A stretch of 64,000 nucleotides of DNA from Tulasnella sp. 424 (Eukaryota > Basidiomycota > Agaricomycetes > Cantharellales > Tulasnellaceae): the NCBI GenBank assembly GCA_019633425.1, contig WSUB01000177.1:1-64000 (forward strand). The letters run 5' to 3'. The first letter of the stretch is position 1, and each line of letters begins with the position of its first letter. A program made the translations under genes and the position numbers. Below the pieces are notes generated by a model. That model did not search any database, was not told the DNA's origin, and saw only the letters and a list, made by a program, of their open reading frames with translations. Shown here one piece after another: positions 35,622-47,847 of this stretch.

Positions 35622-35984
35622 TTGGGATCCTAAAATCCATGTAAAGGCAAGTATATATCATTAAGCTCAGGTTGGCGTGTCCCGACTTACTGTGGGGGGT
35701 TCGAATTGGCGTTTAGAACCGGACGAGAAACTTTCAAGGAGGAAAGGAAAATGTGCCTTTATTTGGTGCTCAAGATTGAGAAACGAGGTGTATGATCGCG
35801 GGTTTTGTTATTCGATTACTTTCGCGAAAGACTTGATTGATGTAGGTTTAGAATTTCCTTAAGGGCTTGAACGCTTGGGACGCTGATTTGTGGTCGAGAA
35901 ACACCCGTCCCGCGTTTGTTTCCATTTGTTCTCCCCCTCAATCACTTTTTCTCCGCCCCCGACAACCCCTACTTCGCAATCGCA
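35622..35984. promoter_or_regulatory. Divergent promoter of the methyltransferase and RRP1
   Basis: The 363 bases between the two start codons must serve both genes. The RRP1-proximal part is C/T-rich, the methyltransferase side is AT-rich. The shift in composition between the island and the housekeeping block falls here. Confidence 0.6.
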
Positions 35985-37364
35985 ATGCCCTCGAAAGGAA
36001 CGCCGAGCGCAGAGGAGCTCGAGGGCGAGTCTACGATGCTTCCGATGGGGAAGTATTTCGCATCTTCGGGTGAGTTGCGCTACTTCTAGAGCATCGTGAA
36101 CGACCCGTCTGACCGAGAAACCAAGACAGACAAGGCCGTCCGCGACAAGGCCGTCGAAGGTCTTAAGCAGTTCTTAGTAGCTCGCGGAGACGACCTACTT
36201 GATGATAAGGAGCTAACGAAGCTGTGGAAAGGGCTCTTCTTCTGTACGTCGTTTGGATATTTCGACTTTGACTGAGCGACTCTCCGCTCACCCGTCGCGA
36301 TTGCGCCCTTCGCCAGGCTTCTGGCACTCAGATAAACCACTCGTGCAACAGGCCCTAGCAACGGACTTGGCTGAGCTTCTGTTGAAGATACCCTCGGCTC
36401 CGGCATCGTTGCACTTCTTGAAGGGGTTCTGGGACATGATCTTGCGGGAGTGGACGAAAATCGACGTCCATAGGTATGTCGACCGTCCATCGACCGCTTC
36501 TCCGTCGCCGCCATCCTCTGTACCCTCCGTCGAGCTTGCTTAACGTTTTCTCTGTCTTTCAGGATCGACAAGTTCTACATGCTCATCCGCCGTTTCGTCA
36601 ACGCCGCTTTCAGACTGCAGCTTCGCGAAAACTGGGACGACGACTGCTGCGAAGCATACGAATACATCCTAACGAGACCTAATGGACCGCTTGAGTGAGC
36701 TCGATTCGATTCGGCGATGCGTTGTCGTCGATACTAACGGTTTTCGTGCGACGTAGCCCCGACGACCCGAAGCACATTACGAGTTTGGCCTACCACCTCG
36801 CGGATGTCTACCTCGAAGAACTCGAAAAGGCTCTAGATTCCTCTGAAGTACGTTGAAGTTAGTTCTCTTTCGACTGCCGAGATGCTGACAGTCTTGTCGC
36901 CGATGTTCTTACCTTAGTCAACCTGCCCGGTCCCCATCCTCGACGTCATCCATCCATTCCTCGCTTTCGCCGCACGAACGCCTGTCAAAGCATCTGTTCC
37001 TCGTCTTCAAGATGCCATCTTCCAACCTCTAACTTCAGCGTTAGCACAAGCTGCGTCGGAGGAACCGCCAACCAAGCGAGCTCGCCTTGCCACCGGAACA
37101 CCATCTCCGGCATTCTCCACTACAATCGCTCGCTCGACCCTCGACCACTCTCGTCACTACAAATCAAAAGCCTCGACGTCCACCACAGCGTTGGATTCCG
37201 CGCCGTCCGAGCCCCAGGAGATTCGAAAAGCGATTCTCAAGGCAATTCTCGACATCGGTGGTCAACCTGAAACGAGGGAGCACAACCGCAAAAAATTATT
37301 CGCGTTCTGGAAAGCAGCAACCGCAGAAGGCCAGAGTGATCAGACGGAATGGGATGCGAGCTAG
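35985..37364 (+). CDS. RRP1: RRP1/NOP52 ribosomal RNA processing protein
   Basis: Nucleolar factor for 27S pre-rRNA processing in 60S biogenesis. Six exons (35985-36069, 36130-36243, 36317-36473, 36563-36694, 36757-36847, 36918-37364) give 341 residues. The conserved blocks are GKYFASSDKAVRDKAVEGL, LTKLWKGLFFCFWHSDKPLV, DKFYMLIRRFVNAAF and LAYHLADVYLEEL. The C-terminal third is basic and low in complexity, as is common in the family. Good GT-AG borders throughout. Confidence 0.92.
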
Positions 37365-37867
37365 TGTGGCCGAAAGTCGCCGTCGCCCGATCTCTCGGTC
37401 ATCGCCATGCTTTTTTGCCGTGAAAATGTTTGTTATTTGGTCTTTGCAGTAATGAACACGTTGCATCTCTACTCCAGAGAGTTTGTTTTGTTTTTGACAG
37501 TGGTGTGGGGTAAAACTGTGGACAGTGCCGTCCGAATACCCGATGTCCGAAAACGTTCGGTGACCGTCGGGTGTTGTGAATGTCTCTCTCTCACTTGTTT
37601 TATCTGGACACAGTATGGGACCCTCGGCGGATCTCGCAAGCCGTGCTTTATCCTCGCAGTTGCGTGTGGTGCGACAGATTAGAGTCTGGGAGAAAAAGCG
37701 ATGGGAGGGGGGAGATGTTGTCATCAGGAGCTTAGCCCCTGAAATCATGAGATTCGCGATCTGACTTGGTATAAATACGCAAATTCCACTCTCAACCAAT
37801 CTCCTCTTCCCCCAGCTCCCCCTCCTCATCCAACCTCTCACTTTCATTCTCTACTCGCTCTTCTACC
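37365..37867. other. Enolase promoter region
   Basis: 3' flank of RRP1 and promoter of a highly expressed glycolytic gene. A TATAAATA box lies near 37770, about 100 bases before the enolase start, followed by a strongly C/T-rich leader. Confidence 0.6.
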
Positions 37868-39664
<1,797 letters not shown>

Positions 39665-39792
39665 TTGCTTTCCCGTCTGTCATCTGTCGTTGGAATGTTG
39701 TTTTGCATCACTAGATTCTTCAATATTAACTCCCATTGAATCCCGTCGTCGGTAAATACAATGCGTGCAAAGCCTGGGCCATTTCGGCGAGG

Positions 39793-41637
39793 TTAGAATA
39801 CGCCTACGGGCCGAGGCGTCCATTCAGCCGAAGTTAACAACCTCCAGCCCCGTGCAATCTCCTTCGGAGCCGCCGGCTCAGCTTGGGGTACTCGGTCGAC
39901 TTCCATCTCTTCGGTAGTCGGGTTTGCTTGGCCTTCTTCATCTACGTCTTCGCCTCCACCGCCCACACTACTTTGGATTTTCTTCAAGCGGTCGGTCATC
40001 TCACTTACAATGGCGTCTGCAGAGGTCATCTGTTACGAACAGTTAGGATAGTTAGTCGATGGACATACACTCAGAAGGAATCCGGCAGACCTCAACATCA
40101 CCATTTCTCTCTCTAACATTAGCGGCTGCGGCCTCATACGTTTGGTCGCACGCGGATAAGAGCATCTTGGATTTCTTCTTCAGGGCTGGGTCACTTGCAA
40201 CGAGAGTGGTGATGAGGATCTTGAGTCTAAGTGAGAGAAATTGGACACGGTCGTCAGATCAGTTGTTACTGTCCACCATTCCACAAATTCTCTCTCACAT
40301 TGCTCGGTCATCAGCGGTAGCCGCCTTGGGCACAGCTGTCAATAAGCTCCTCATAACAGCTTCTACAGAGCATTCGTCGACCGTCGACCCCCACTCATTT
40401 GTCGTCCATAAAATCCAGCCAGCGATGGACCACTTGTAGCTGACGCTCGAGCTCCCGCTCTCCGGTGGTAAAGAAAAGATGGAAGTGAGGTTCGACATGA
40501 GACGTGATGGGAGACTCGGGTGCGTCGTCGTTACTTTCGTTAAAAAGTTCGACCACGTCGCTGCGTTGGGAGGTAGAGAGACTTTGGATGCCGGTTGGGG
40601 ACGTTTCCTGCAGAGCTGAATTTGGTACCAAACTCGGTTAAAAAGTAAAAGAAATACGGCACGCACTTTTTAGAAACAGGAACCAGCCCTCCCCTCCCTA
40701 ACAACGCCTCGCAAAGCCGATCCAGAGCCCAGCCTTCCTTCCACTCGTCCTCTTCATCATCGACGGCGGACAGGTTCATCGCGCCCCAAGAAGCGATTTT
40801 CGCCTCTCCGATCCACCTCTCCAGATCCCGAAAGACTTTATCAAAGTCCGTCGTCCGTTTTTTCTGCAAGGTGACATCTTTGCTTGTGGCTTTGACGAGG
40901 GATTTGTACCGTTGCAAGATCGGTTCCGCTGGGGATAGTTGGATGGAGGAGGAGGATGGGAGGGAGGGTGAGATTGTGGGTATGAAGTAATTGTGCAAGA
41001 GCCATGTGAGAGCCTGGCCGGTTGAATGGGACAGTTAGTAAAGGGAGAAGAAAACCAGACAGTCGATGATCGGTGTTACCTCTCGAGCAGCTTCCCGCAA
41101 GACGAGGAGGGAAGGCAAGTCTTCATGCGTAGCTTGGTGCCTAAGCTCAACGAACCAAGCAGGAAGCCCGATTTGAGCGGCTATAGCAGCGATCGGTCTC
41201 GCGTAGACTCCTTGTTGGAGTGGGTCCACGAGCGAGTTGACCAAGCGGACGATGGCTAGTGCGTATGATTGACGAAGGGCGAGGCTGGACTTTTGACCGA
41301 AGGCGGTGGATATGGTGTTAGGCAAAGATGAAGACGAAGAGGGTTCGGAATTGGAGGCGAGTTCTTCGTCTTCCAGTATGACGGTGAGTAAGCTGAGAGT
41401 GATCTCGAGTGCGTGGGGGATGGCGGTGTTGAATTTCCAGGCGGCCAACTAGCAAGCGACCGGTTTTCATCGGTATTACAAGTAAGTATCTTAGGGAGAT
41501 ACTAGTGGAGAGGCATAACCTACCCGGTTGGCAGCCTTTCGTTTCGACTCTAGGGTCGAGTCGTCAGAGTAAATGAGGCGGCAAACCTCGTCGAGTTCTC
41601 CAACATCGGCCCATGGTGTGCGTCTCGGCAGCTTCAT
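39793..41637 (-). CDS. LAS1: LAS1-type ITS2 pre-rRNA endonuclease
   Basis: LAS1 cleaves ITS2 with the polynucleotide kinase GRC3 in 60S biogenesis. Six exons (41524-41637, 41080-41448, 40667-41013, 40299-40607, 40118-40226, 39793-40029) give 494 residues. The N terminus is MKLPRRTPWADVGELDEVC, followed by the HEPN nuclease core LRQSYALAIVRLVNSLVDPL, then ELRHQATHEDLPSL containing the catalytic RxxxxH motif, then EALTWLLHNYF. The C terminus GWRLLTSAEWTPRPVGVF is the family's terminal signature, which in yeast contacts GRC3. The border of the fifth exon is the least certain. Confidence 0.92.
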
Positions 41638-41797
41638 AATGCGGCCGCTACCTTCGATTTCGTGTGGCGACGGCTAACCAGGTCGAGGCACAAAAGTGCG
41701 CCGCAAGTGGAAAGAAGAAAAAGTGTCTCTGCGGCGCAGGAAAGACGCTGGTACAAACAACCCTCAACATCGCCAGAAATTGGTTTGTTCCACAGAA
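41638..41797. promoter_or_regulatory. Short divergent promoter of LAS1 and the small membrane protein
   Basis: 160 bases separate the two start codons. The rare-cutter word GCGGCCGC sits at 41641. Confidence 0.5.
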
Positions 41798-42155
41798 ATG
41801 CAACCCACCCTGCAAAGATTCGCTACTCCATCCGGCCAGCCTCCTAAGAAAGGCCTTTGGCAGACATATGAAGGTAAGTCTGCCTTTCTTGGTTCGACGC
41901 CATCATTGGTAGAAGTGCCATCTGGTTCTCGCCTTCCCTCGCTTCGCTTTCCCGTTTGGTTCCCAAACGAACTGCCCTCACTGGGTACTAATATATCCCC
42001 CTTTCTTTATGCTAGGTCTACCCAAGAAGACGAGGCTTTACTTCGGGATTGGTCTCGGTGTAATAGGAGTCTTGGGGCTCGCAGTGTCTGATCGGTTGGA
42101 AAGCAGTTTACCAGCTCCTAGTGGGACGCAGCCAGGAACAGAGCGGCATAGCTGA
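41798..42155 (+). CDS. Small single-pass, probably mitochondrial, membrane protein
   Basis: Two exons (41798-41873, 42016-42155) give 71 residues. An N-terminal stretch rich in basic and hydroxyl residues (MQPTLQRFATPSG) precedes KGLWQTYEGLPKKTRLYFGI and one transmembrane segment (YFGIGLGVIGVLGLAVSD), then a short polar tail. Size and layout resemble small accessory subunits of the mitochondrial inner membrane such as respiratory-chain or ATP-synthase accessories, but I do not recognise a specific family. Both exons have clean GT-AG borders and end in a stop shortly after the membrane segment. Confidence 0.6.
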
Positions 42156-42740
42156 GGAAAAAAGGAGGTGGCCCAAGTGTGGAATCTTCTCGGAAAAGGA
42201 TGGGGCTTGCGTCCCGGGAATGAATCAATGCGTCGGTTCGGATGTCGGATGTTCGGTTCGGGTTAATGGAGAGAGGCTGCGTGCATAATTGCGGGTGTAG
42301 TGCTGCGTCATCCGAGAGAGAGGAGATTGGATGGAGGCCATGCTGCGAAGATTGGTCTTTGTGATTTCCCGGACTCTGGCTCAATAACATCTCTTCGTGG
42401 CTATTCTATGATGACTGCTGTTCGCTTCGAGAGGGTGAAAGGAGAGAGGTACCGACTACGAGTCGGGATTTAGGTTTAGACCGCGAAGACCGCCTTGCCC
42501 CACACTTCACCCCTAAGACGATGATGGTACACTTGTACATTTCAAAACAACGATCGAGAGAGATTCCTAATGCACACGAGAGAGGGAGAAAAAGAGGAAA
42601 CGAGCACAGCAAGGAGCGGTGGGGAGTTTGGGGGTTGGTGATGGATGGTGGTACAATGAGGAAGGCTAAATAGAGGAGAGAACGAAGTGTGGTTGAAGAT
42701 GCAACGAAAGAAGGAGGGAGTGGTTTGAGGCTCGCGGACT
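42156..42740. other. Spacer between converging genes
   Basis: 3' regions of the two flanking genes, purine-rich on the plus strand. No gene seen. Confidence 0.45.
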
Positions 42741-43050
42741 TCAATCGAAGAGACCCATAGCACCGTGCTTCTTCGCAGAGTGCATCTTGGACTTGGGTCC
42801 AGCGGATGTCGGGCTGTAGAGACCCGTGTTGCGGGAGAGGAGGTCAAAGAACCCAGCGACCCAACCAGACTCGGAGTGAGGAGAGAGCACTGGAACTTGA
42901 TTGATTAGAACGATCAGTCGTAACAGGTAATGAGTGGTTGGAGAGGTGCTTACAGGAGTCGACTGGGGAGCTAGCGGAGCCGCCGGCTGAGGAGTGAGTG
43001 TCCTTGGGGATGATGAGAGAGGGGGCGACACGTGAATGCGAGGAGGACAT
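42741..43050 (-). CDS. Small conserved-looking Ser-rich protein
   Basis: Exons 42954-43050 and 42741-42895 give 83 residues, starting MSSSHSRVAPSLIIPKD and ending SKMHSAKKHGAMGLFD. An aromatic patch (SGWVAGFFDLLSRNTGLYSP) sits before the basic tail. The 58-nt intron has GT-AG borders. The downstream exon frame also stays open upstream without splicing (to 43205), so an unspliced 154-residue form is possible. Function unknown; the layout is like small stress-linked fungal proteins, which is only an impression. Confidence 0.45.
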
Positions 43051-45277
43051 GGTTGATTGGGTAGTTCGCGAGGATTCACGGGAAGAGGAAGGTTGAGAGA
43101 TAGAGATTGGCGCGAAGGAGAGAGGGAGCGTTGAGAGGCGGAAGAGGAGAGAGTGTGATGAGTGTTGGGTTGTGAGAGAGCGACGCGGCTAGCGCTTTTA
43201 TACACGTCGGTTTCTTTGTCCCTCCCCCAAGGTCGCCGGATCTAAACAAAGTGTGTTACCGATTTCTTCTTCTCTTGGCTTGGGGATACGTACAATTCAA
43301 ATATCCCCGGCTGCGCCGAATTGATGGGCGATTTAGGTGTAGTGGGAGGGAAGCACCGCCCGATATCGTTTTTCACCCGTGCCTCGTTGCGGGTCCCGTG
43401 CTCACTCCCCCACCTGCATACACCGTAAATTGAATCTCAGCGCAACAGTTAATCTCAGAGAACAAGCGTTGGGAGGGGTTAGAAGCCGACGGTGGGCCGC
43501 AGCTGTGAGCGAAAGACTCAACAAGCTGCCCTGGATCGACCGTCGTGACGCCGCATTCCGGATCCGGCAATAATGAGGCGTCCTGTCAACCGGATGACAA
43601 GACAGCCACCGCGTAATTGAGCGAATGACTGCAGTTCCCTTTCTAAATAAATAAATAATAAAATAAAATCCGCGGTAATTCGGCAGGATATTCGGAGGAG
43701 CCGCTTGAGTCATCTTCCGTGGGGAGCTGCGAAAGCACGAGGCAGGCTTGCGCGACTTCGGTCTCTACCTCGAGGCGCCCTTTGGCAAACCTTTTCCCTT
43801 CCTCGGGCGGAATCTATCGATAAGAGACAGTCCACTGGACGAGCTGATGATCCTTCCATCGGACGGGCTGTACAAGTCGTAAACATATGCGGGGGACAAG
43901 ATTTGGGCGGCCCGAACGTGGCGGAGAGCCACTTGTCCCAAATGATAAATGTGTACGAGCAAGCCTCCAAGCCCTCTCCATATCAGAGTGTTGGTAGTGA
44001 AAGCCCCCTTGTTATGTTCACAGTCGTTAGAGAAGAAAAGGATCGTCGTAGGTTGGGTTCGGATAACAAGGTTCTTCGCCCTCCTGCAGGCCGACGCCAT
44101 GCATGCCCGGGACTTCGCTCCCCATGCCAATAGCGGCAGTAATGACTCCCGAACTTGGGATAGAAGCTCGGAAGCCGAGCGTACGTTGGTAGCTGTCGGC
44201 AGTGCAAAATGTATTGAATCGAGAGGGTAGATGAACGCCGGAGGACGTTTGTGCCTTCAAAGGGGAAAGAAGGAGATCTTCACGAGACCAGACATCCGGC
44301 TTGGAGAGGATGAGAAACAAGGTCTTCGGAAAATGACCTACGTCAGTGGATTCCGAGGATATTGCACGCGTTCACAACGCATGGTGGGATGCGTGAGTTC
44401 GCCGAAAAGCACGTTGGGGACGTAATTCGGCCTTCCAAAGACATGTAAATCCATCATCGAGCGCGCCCAGTTCGGTAACCTCCGAAATAATGCCCTTCAA
44501 TCGAAAGTCATGGTCCCGTGGGCATCTTGAAAGCGTTTTCACATGCACCTAAGCGAGTCAAGCATGACATGGGAGGAGGGGGTCGATCCGGGCATGAGGG
44601 ACTCTTGCCGCCGAGTCGACGGTACAGAAGCCCTCAAACCTGCCTAGAAACGAAAATGAAGCGGGGTGGGTAGATTAAAGAAAGAGAATTTCAAGGAGGG
44701 ACGAGGAGCGTTCAGTAAGGAGTGGTGAGGGGACGGTGAGGTATTATATCCCAGATCGGGTGTTATTGCAAATCTCGTACGATGTTGCTCACCCACCGTC
44801 GATCGTTCGAGTTTTGCAATCGGGTAATTTTAGGCTTCTCGTGATCCAACGGCAACCGATCGAGTGTGTAAGTTGCCTTGAGGCCGCGGTAAAGGCCGAG
44901 ATTCAGCTCGCGTGGATCGGTAAGAAGTGCGGACGGACCGATGGGGAGTGGGCGAAGGTTGGTGCTTTGGCGGTATTTCGATGAGAGGAAAATGGAAGGA
45001 GAGCTTGCTACCTTTTGGAGATACTGATCGTTATATTAGAATGAAAACGATGCGTGAGGCTTATGGGGCTTGTCAAACCTGATAGGATGCTCGAGATAGA
45101 AACCGCTTCCCGAAACGACCAAGGGCGAATAAGGCCTCGAAAGGATAAAACTCATTTGCCTGAGGGGTCTGAGTTCCGTATCCTTCCTTGAGTGTTTTAG
45201 TTCAATGACTTGCGGACTAGGTGAGAGTCTTGGATTCGATGGAGAGTGAAGTTGTGGTTTGCGGAGACGGGCTTGCA
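43051..45277. other. Long gene-poor region
   Basis: Contains an A/T-rich word (AAATAAATAAATAATAAAATA) near 43643 and many short frames with no match to a known family. I see no gene or RNA that I can defend. Confidence 0.4.
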
Positions 45278-46125
45278 ACTTACCTCGCCGAAGACGGGCT
45301 GTCCCCAATGGTTCGGCGGCGCGTTGTAAAGGTCTGCAGTGCGCTATCAGACGCTGACAGCCTTTTTGGAGATAAATATAAATGATAGCAAATTTAGAAA
45401 CATCTATCCGTAAAAAGCGGCGGTAAAAAGGAGGATGCGCTCCTCAGCTGGCTTGCACTATATGGCAAGTCCGCGCCGGGAAAAATCAGCGCTTGTGCTT
45501 AGCTTCAAACACGACAAGCGGAGCTTTACACGCTCTGGGGCCAGTACTCTTAGCATCTGAAATATTAATTCATGATTGGTACATGAACTATATTCTGTTA
45601 GGCGGGAGGCCAGCGTTGTAACTTACCTCGCCGCAAACGGGCTGTGAACGGTTCAAAACGGCGCGTTGCAAAGGTCTGCAGTGCGCTATCAGACGCCGAC
45701 AGCCTTTTTGGAGATAAATATAAGTGATAGCAAACTTAGAAACACTGCTTGCACTGTCGCTGCTATCCGTAAAAGAAGCTAAAGCGGCAGTAACATGAAA
45801 TATGCGTCCTCCGGCCGATTTTTGTGCTTAATTCAGAACACAACAAGCCGAACCTTTACACGCTTTTCGGGGACGGTATTTCCAGTTTCTGAAGTATTAA
45901 TTCATGACTGGTAAAACGAACCGCCTGTCTATCCGTAAAGGAAAAGCGGCGGTAAAAAGGAGGATGCTTTGCGTTATATGGCAAGTCCGCGCCGGGAGAA
46001 ATCAGCGCTTGCGCTTAGTTTCAAACACGACAAGCGGAGCCTTACACGCTTTGTGGGGACAGGACTTCCAGCATCTGAAATATTAATTCATGACTGGTGA
46101 AATGAACTGTATCTTATTAGGTAGG
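45278..46125. repeat. Direct-repeat array, unit about 340 bp, about 2.5 copies
   Basis: Block A (from ACTTACCTCGCCG to TTTTTGGAGATAAATATA) occurs at 45278-45380 and 45621-45722. Block B (from CTATCCGTAAA to CATCTGAAATATTAATTCATGA and a little beyond) occurs near 45405-45605, 45762-45915 (more diverged) and 45928-46125. Blocks alternate A-B-A-B-B. Within B the words ATATGGCAAGTCCGCGCCGGG and TTACACGCT are shared. No open frame spans the units. Confidence 0.75.
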
Positions 46126-47847
46126 AAGCCTGGGCATGTGGAATGGTGCCGAAGCCGAAGCGAGGAGTAATAATGCTACAGGGCTTTCCCGAACCCTACG
46201 CCCCGTGCCGGACGCAAACTAGAGTCTCATGCATAGGTAAGGGCTGTGGTGAAGTATTCTGTTATGTGGGACGCTTGCGCGTGCTTGTATTGAAGACGAT
46301 GCCCGAAACGCAGCCCAGCGGACTTGGCAACTTTCCCGCCCAAAGCCGACTTTCGCGCTATCCCTGACTGCAGTCACAGCATCACGGCGTTGATTACTGA
46401 CCAATAATGTCTCGAGAGTCCACACATAAGGTATGACGGACCGTATTGCGTAGTGCCGAAAACGAAGCTGCTGGCCCCAAGGGCAACCCTTGCGGCCACG
46501 TACCCAATGATCTACCAAAGGGCGAGGATCGCTACGCAATACTTCTCGATTCGCTCATAAATGGCACCTTATCTCCCGCGTGCGGATCCTCCTTCGAATT
46601 CGCGTGGGGTCTGGATCTTCATATGACGTTGTGCGAAGGAAAGGCAAAATAGGACCCGCTAGATGTTCGTCTTGTCTCCTTTTCGAACGCGGCCTTGGGG
46701 TGTGGTGCCCCAGGATGAGATAAGAGAATTTGAAAGGGCGGATTATCCTAATTGGGGGTTATCGAGGAGCGATGCAGGTTATCTGAGAGTCACTAGCTGG
46801 GCACAGTCCGTTCTTGCGCAGCCTTGTTTACGGGAAATGCGGGTAAAAAGGCTGCGTGGACAGTACAGGATGCTTGTGAAAAAAAGACGAAGACGTGGAC
46901 GTGTGCAAGTGGAAAGCACAAGCGAATGATGATTGGAACGTTGGATAAGGAAAGTGGCTGGAATAGGAAACTGACTGCTGACCGCGCTGACTTTTCGTCT
47001 TGCGGGATGTGTCGGGACTGCCTCCTTTCGAGCGGCTCCTCGTGGTTCATTGCCACCTAATTATGCCCTGCCCTGTGTCCTTTCGCGGTTCGGGAACAGC
47101 CGTCCGCTCTTTTTACGGTTCTAGGGGGTTGCTGTGGAGCATTTCACGCTCAAAAAAACGTCATGAACCCGAAGAACAAGCGAGCTTGCAAATGGGATTG
47201 CGCTTTGGCTGGCGAGGACGACGTCGGAGAGACTTTGGATACGCTATTCCGATAGTGCACTAGTGGTATTGAAGTAGATGCCAAAGGGGGTCTGTGAGGG
47301 CCAGCGACGCGTGCTGGTGTGATGTTTTCGGTGGCAAGCCTAAAATTCCCAACACTGACCCTTTGCGGCTCCTATCCCAACACGCTCTCTCCCACCTCCC
47401 ACTCCTCTTTTTTTACTCCATACGTTCTAATATACCACTCTCAGTACTTCCACTCTCTCCCTCTCTTCTTCTATCCTCTCTCCCCTCGCTCTCTTACTAC
47501 CACCAACCATTTTACTATAACCTTATCCGCCCCAGTCGCGAGCGTTGGCCGTGACGTGCATCGTGGCAGCCTCGTGAGATCCAGCGGGCAGTGAAACGAC
47601 AGAGAGAAAAAACCCCAAAGAGAACGAGAGACGCCTTGTTGTTGTGAAGAACTCCTTCACGCTCTCTCTCTCTTTTCCTTCCACCGCCAGCAAGCAAGCA
47701 AGGGGACAGACAAGGGCTGTTCCAGACGTCTTCCGCCTCTTTTTTTTTTTCTCTCTCCAGTCCCAACTCGAACCACCACCACCACCTCACACCCGTCTCT
47801 TTGTTCCCCTACCACCCGCACACCTCACCCGTGCTCAGCGGCCCAAG
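46126..47847. other. Upstream region and leader of the large kinase gene
   Basis: Sequence to about 47330 shows no gene. From about 47370 to 47847 it becomes strongly C/T-rich with long CTCTCT tracts, as expected for a long fungal 5' untranslated leader. Confidence 0.5.

Noticed and set aside
43700..44430. Overlapping open frames of about 90-140 codons on both strands
   Set aside because: No frame dominates, no splice chain extends them, and no motif is recognisable.
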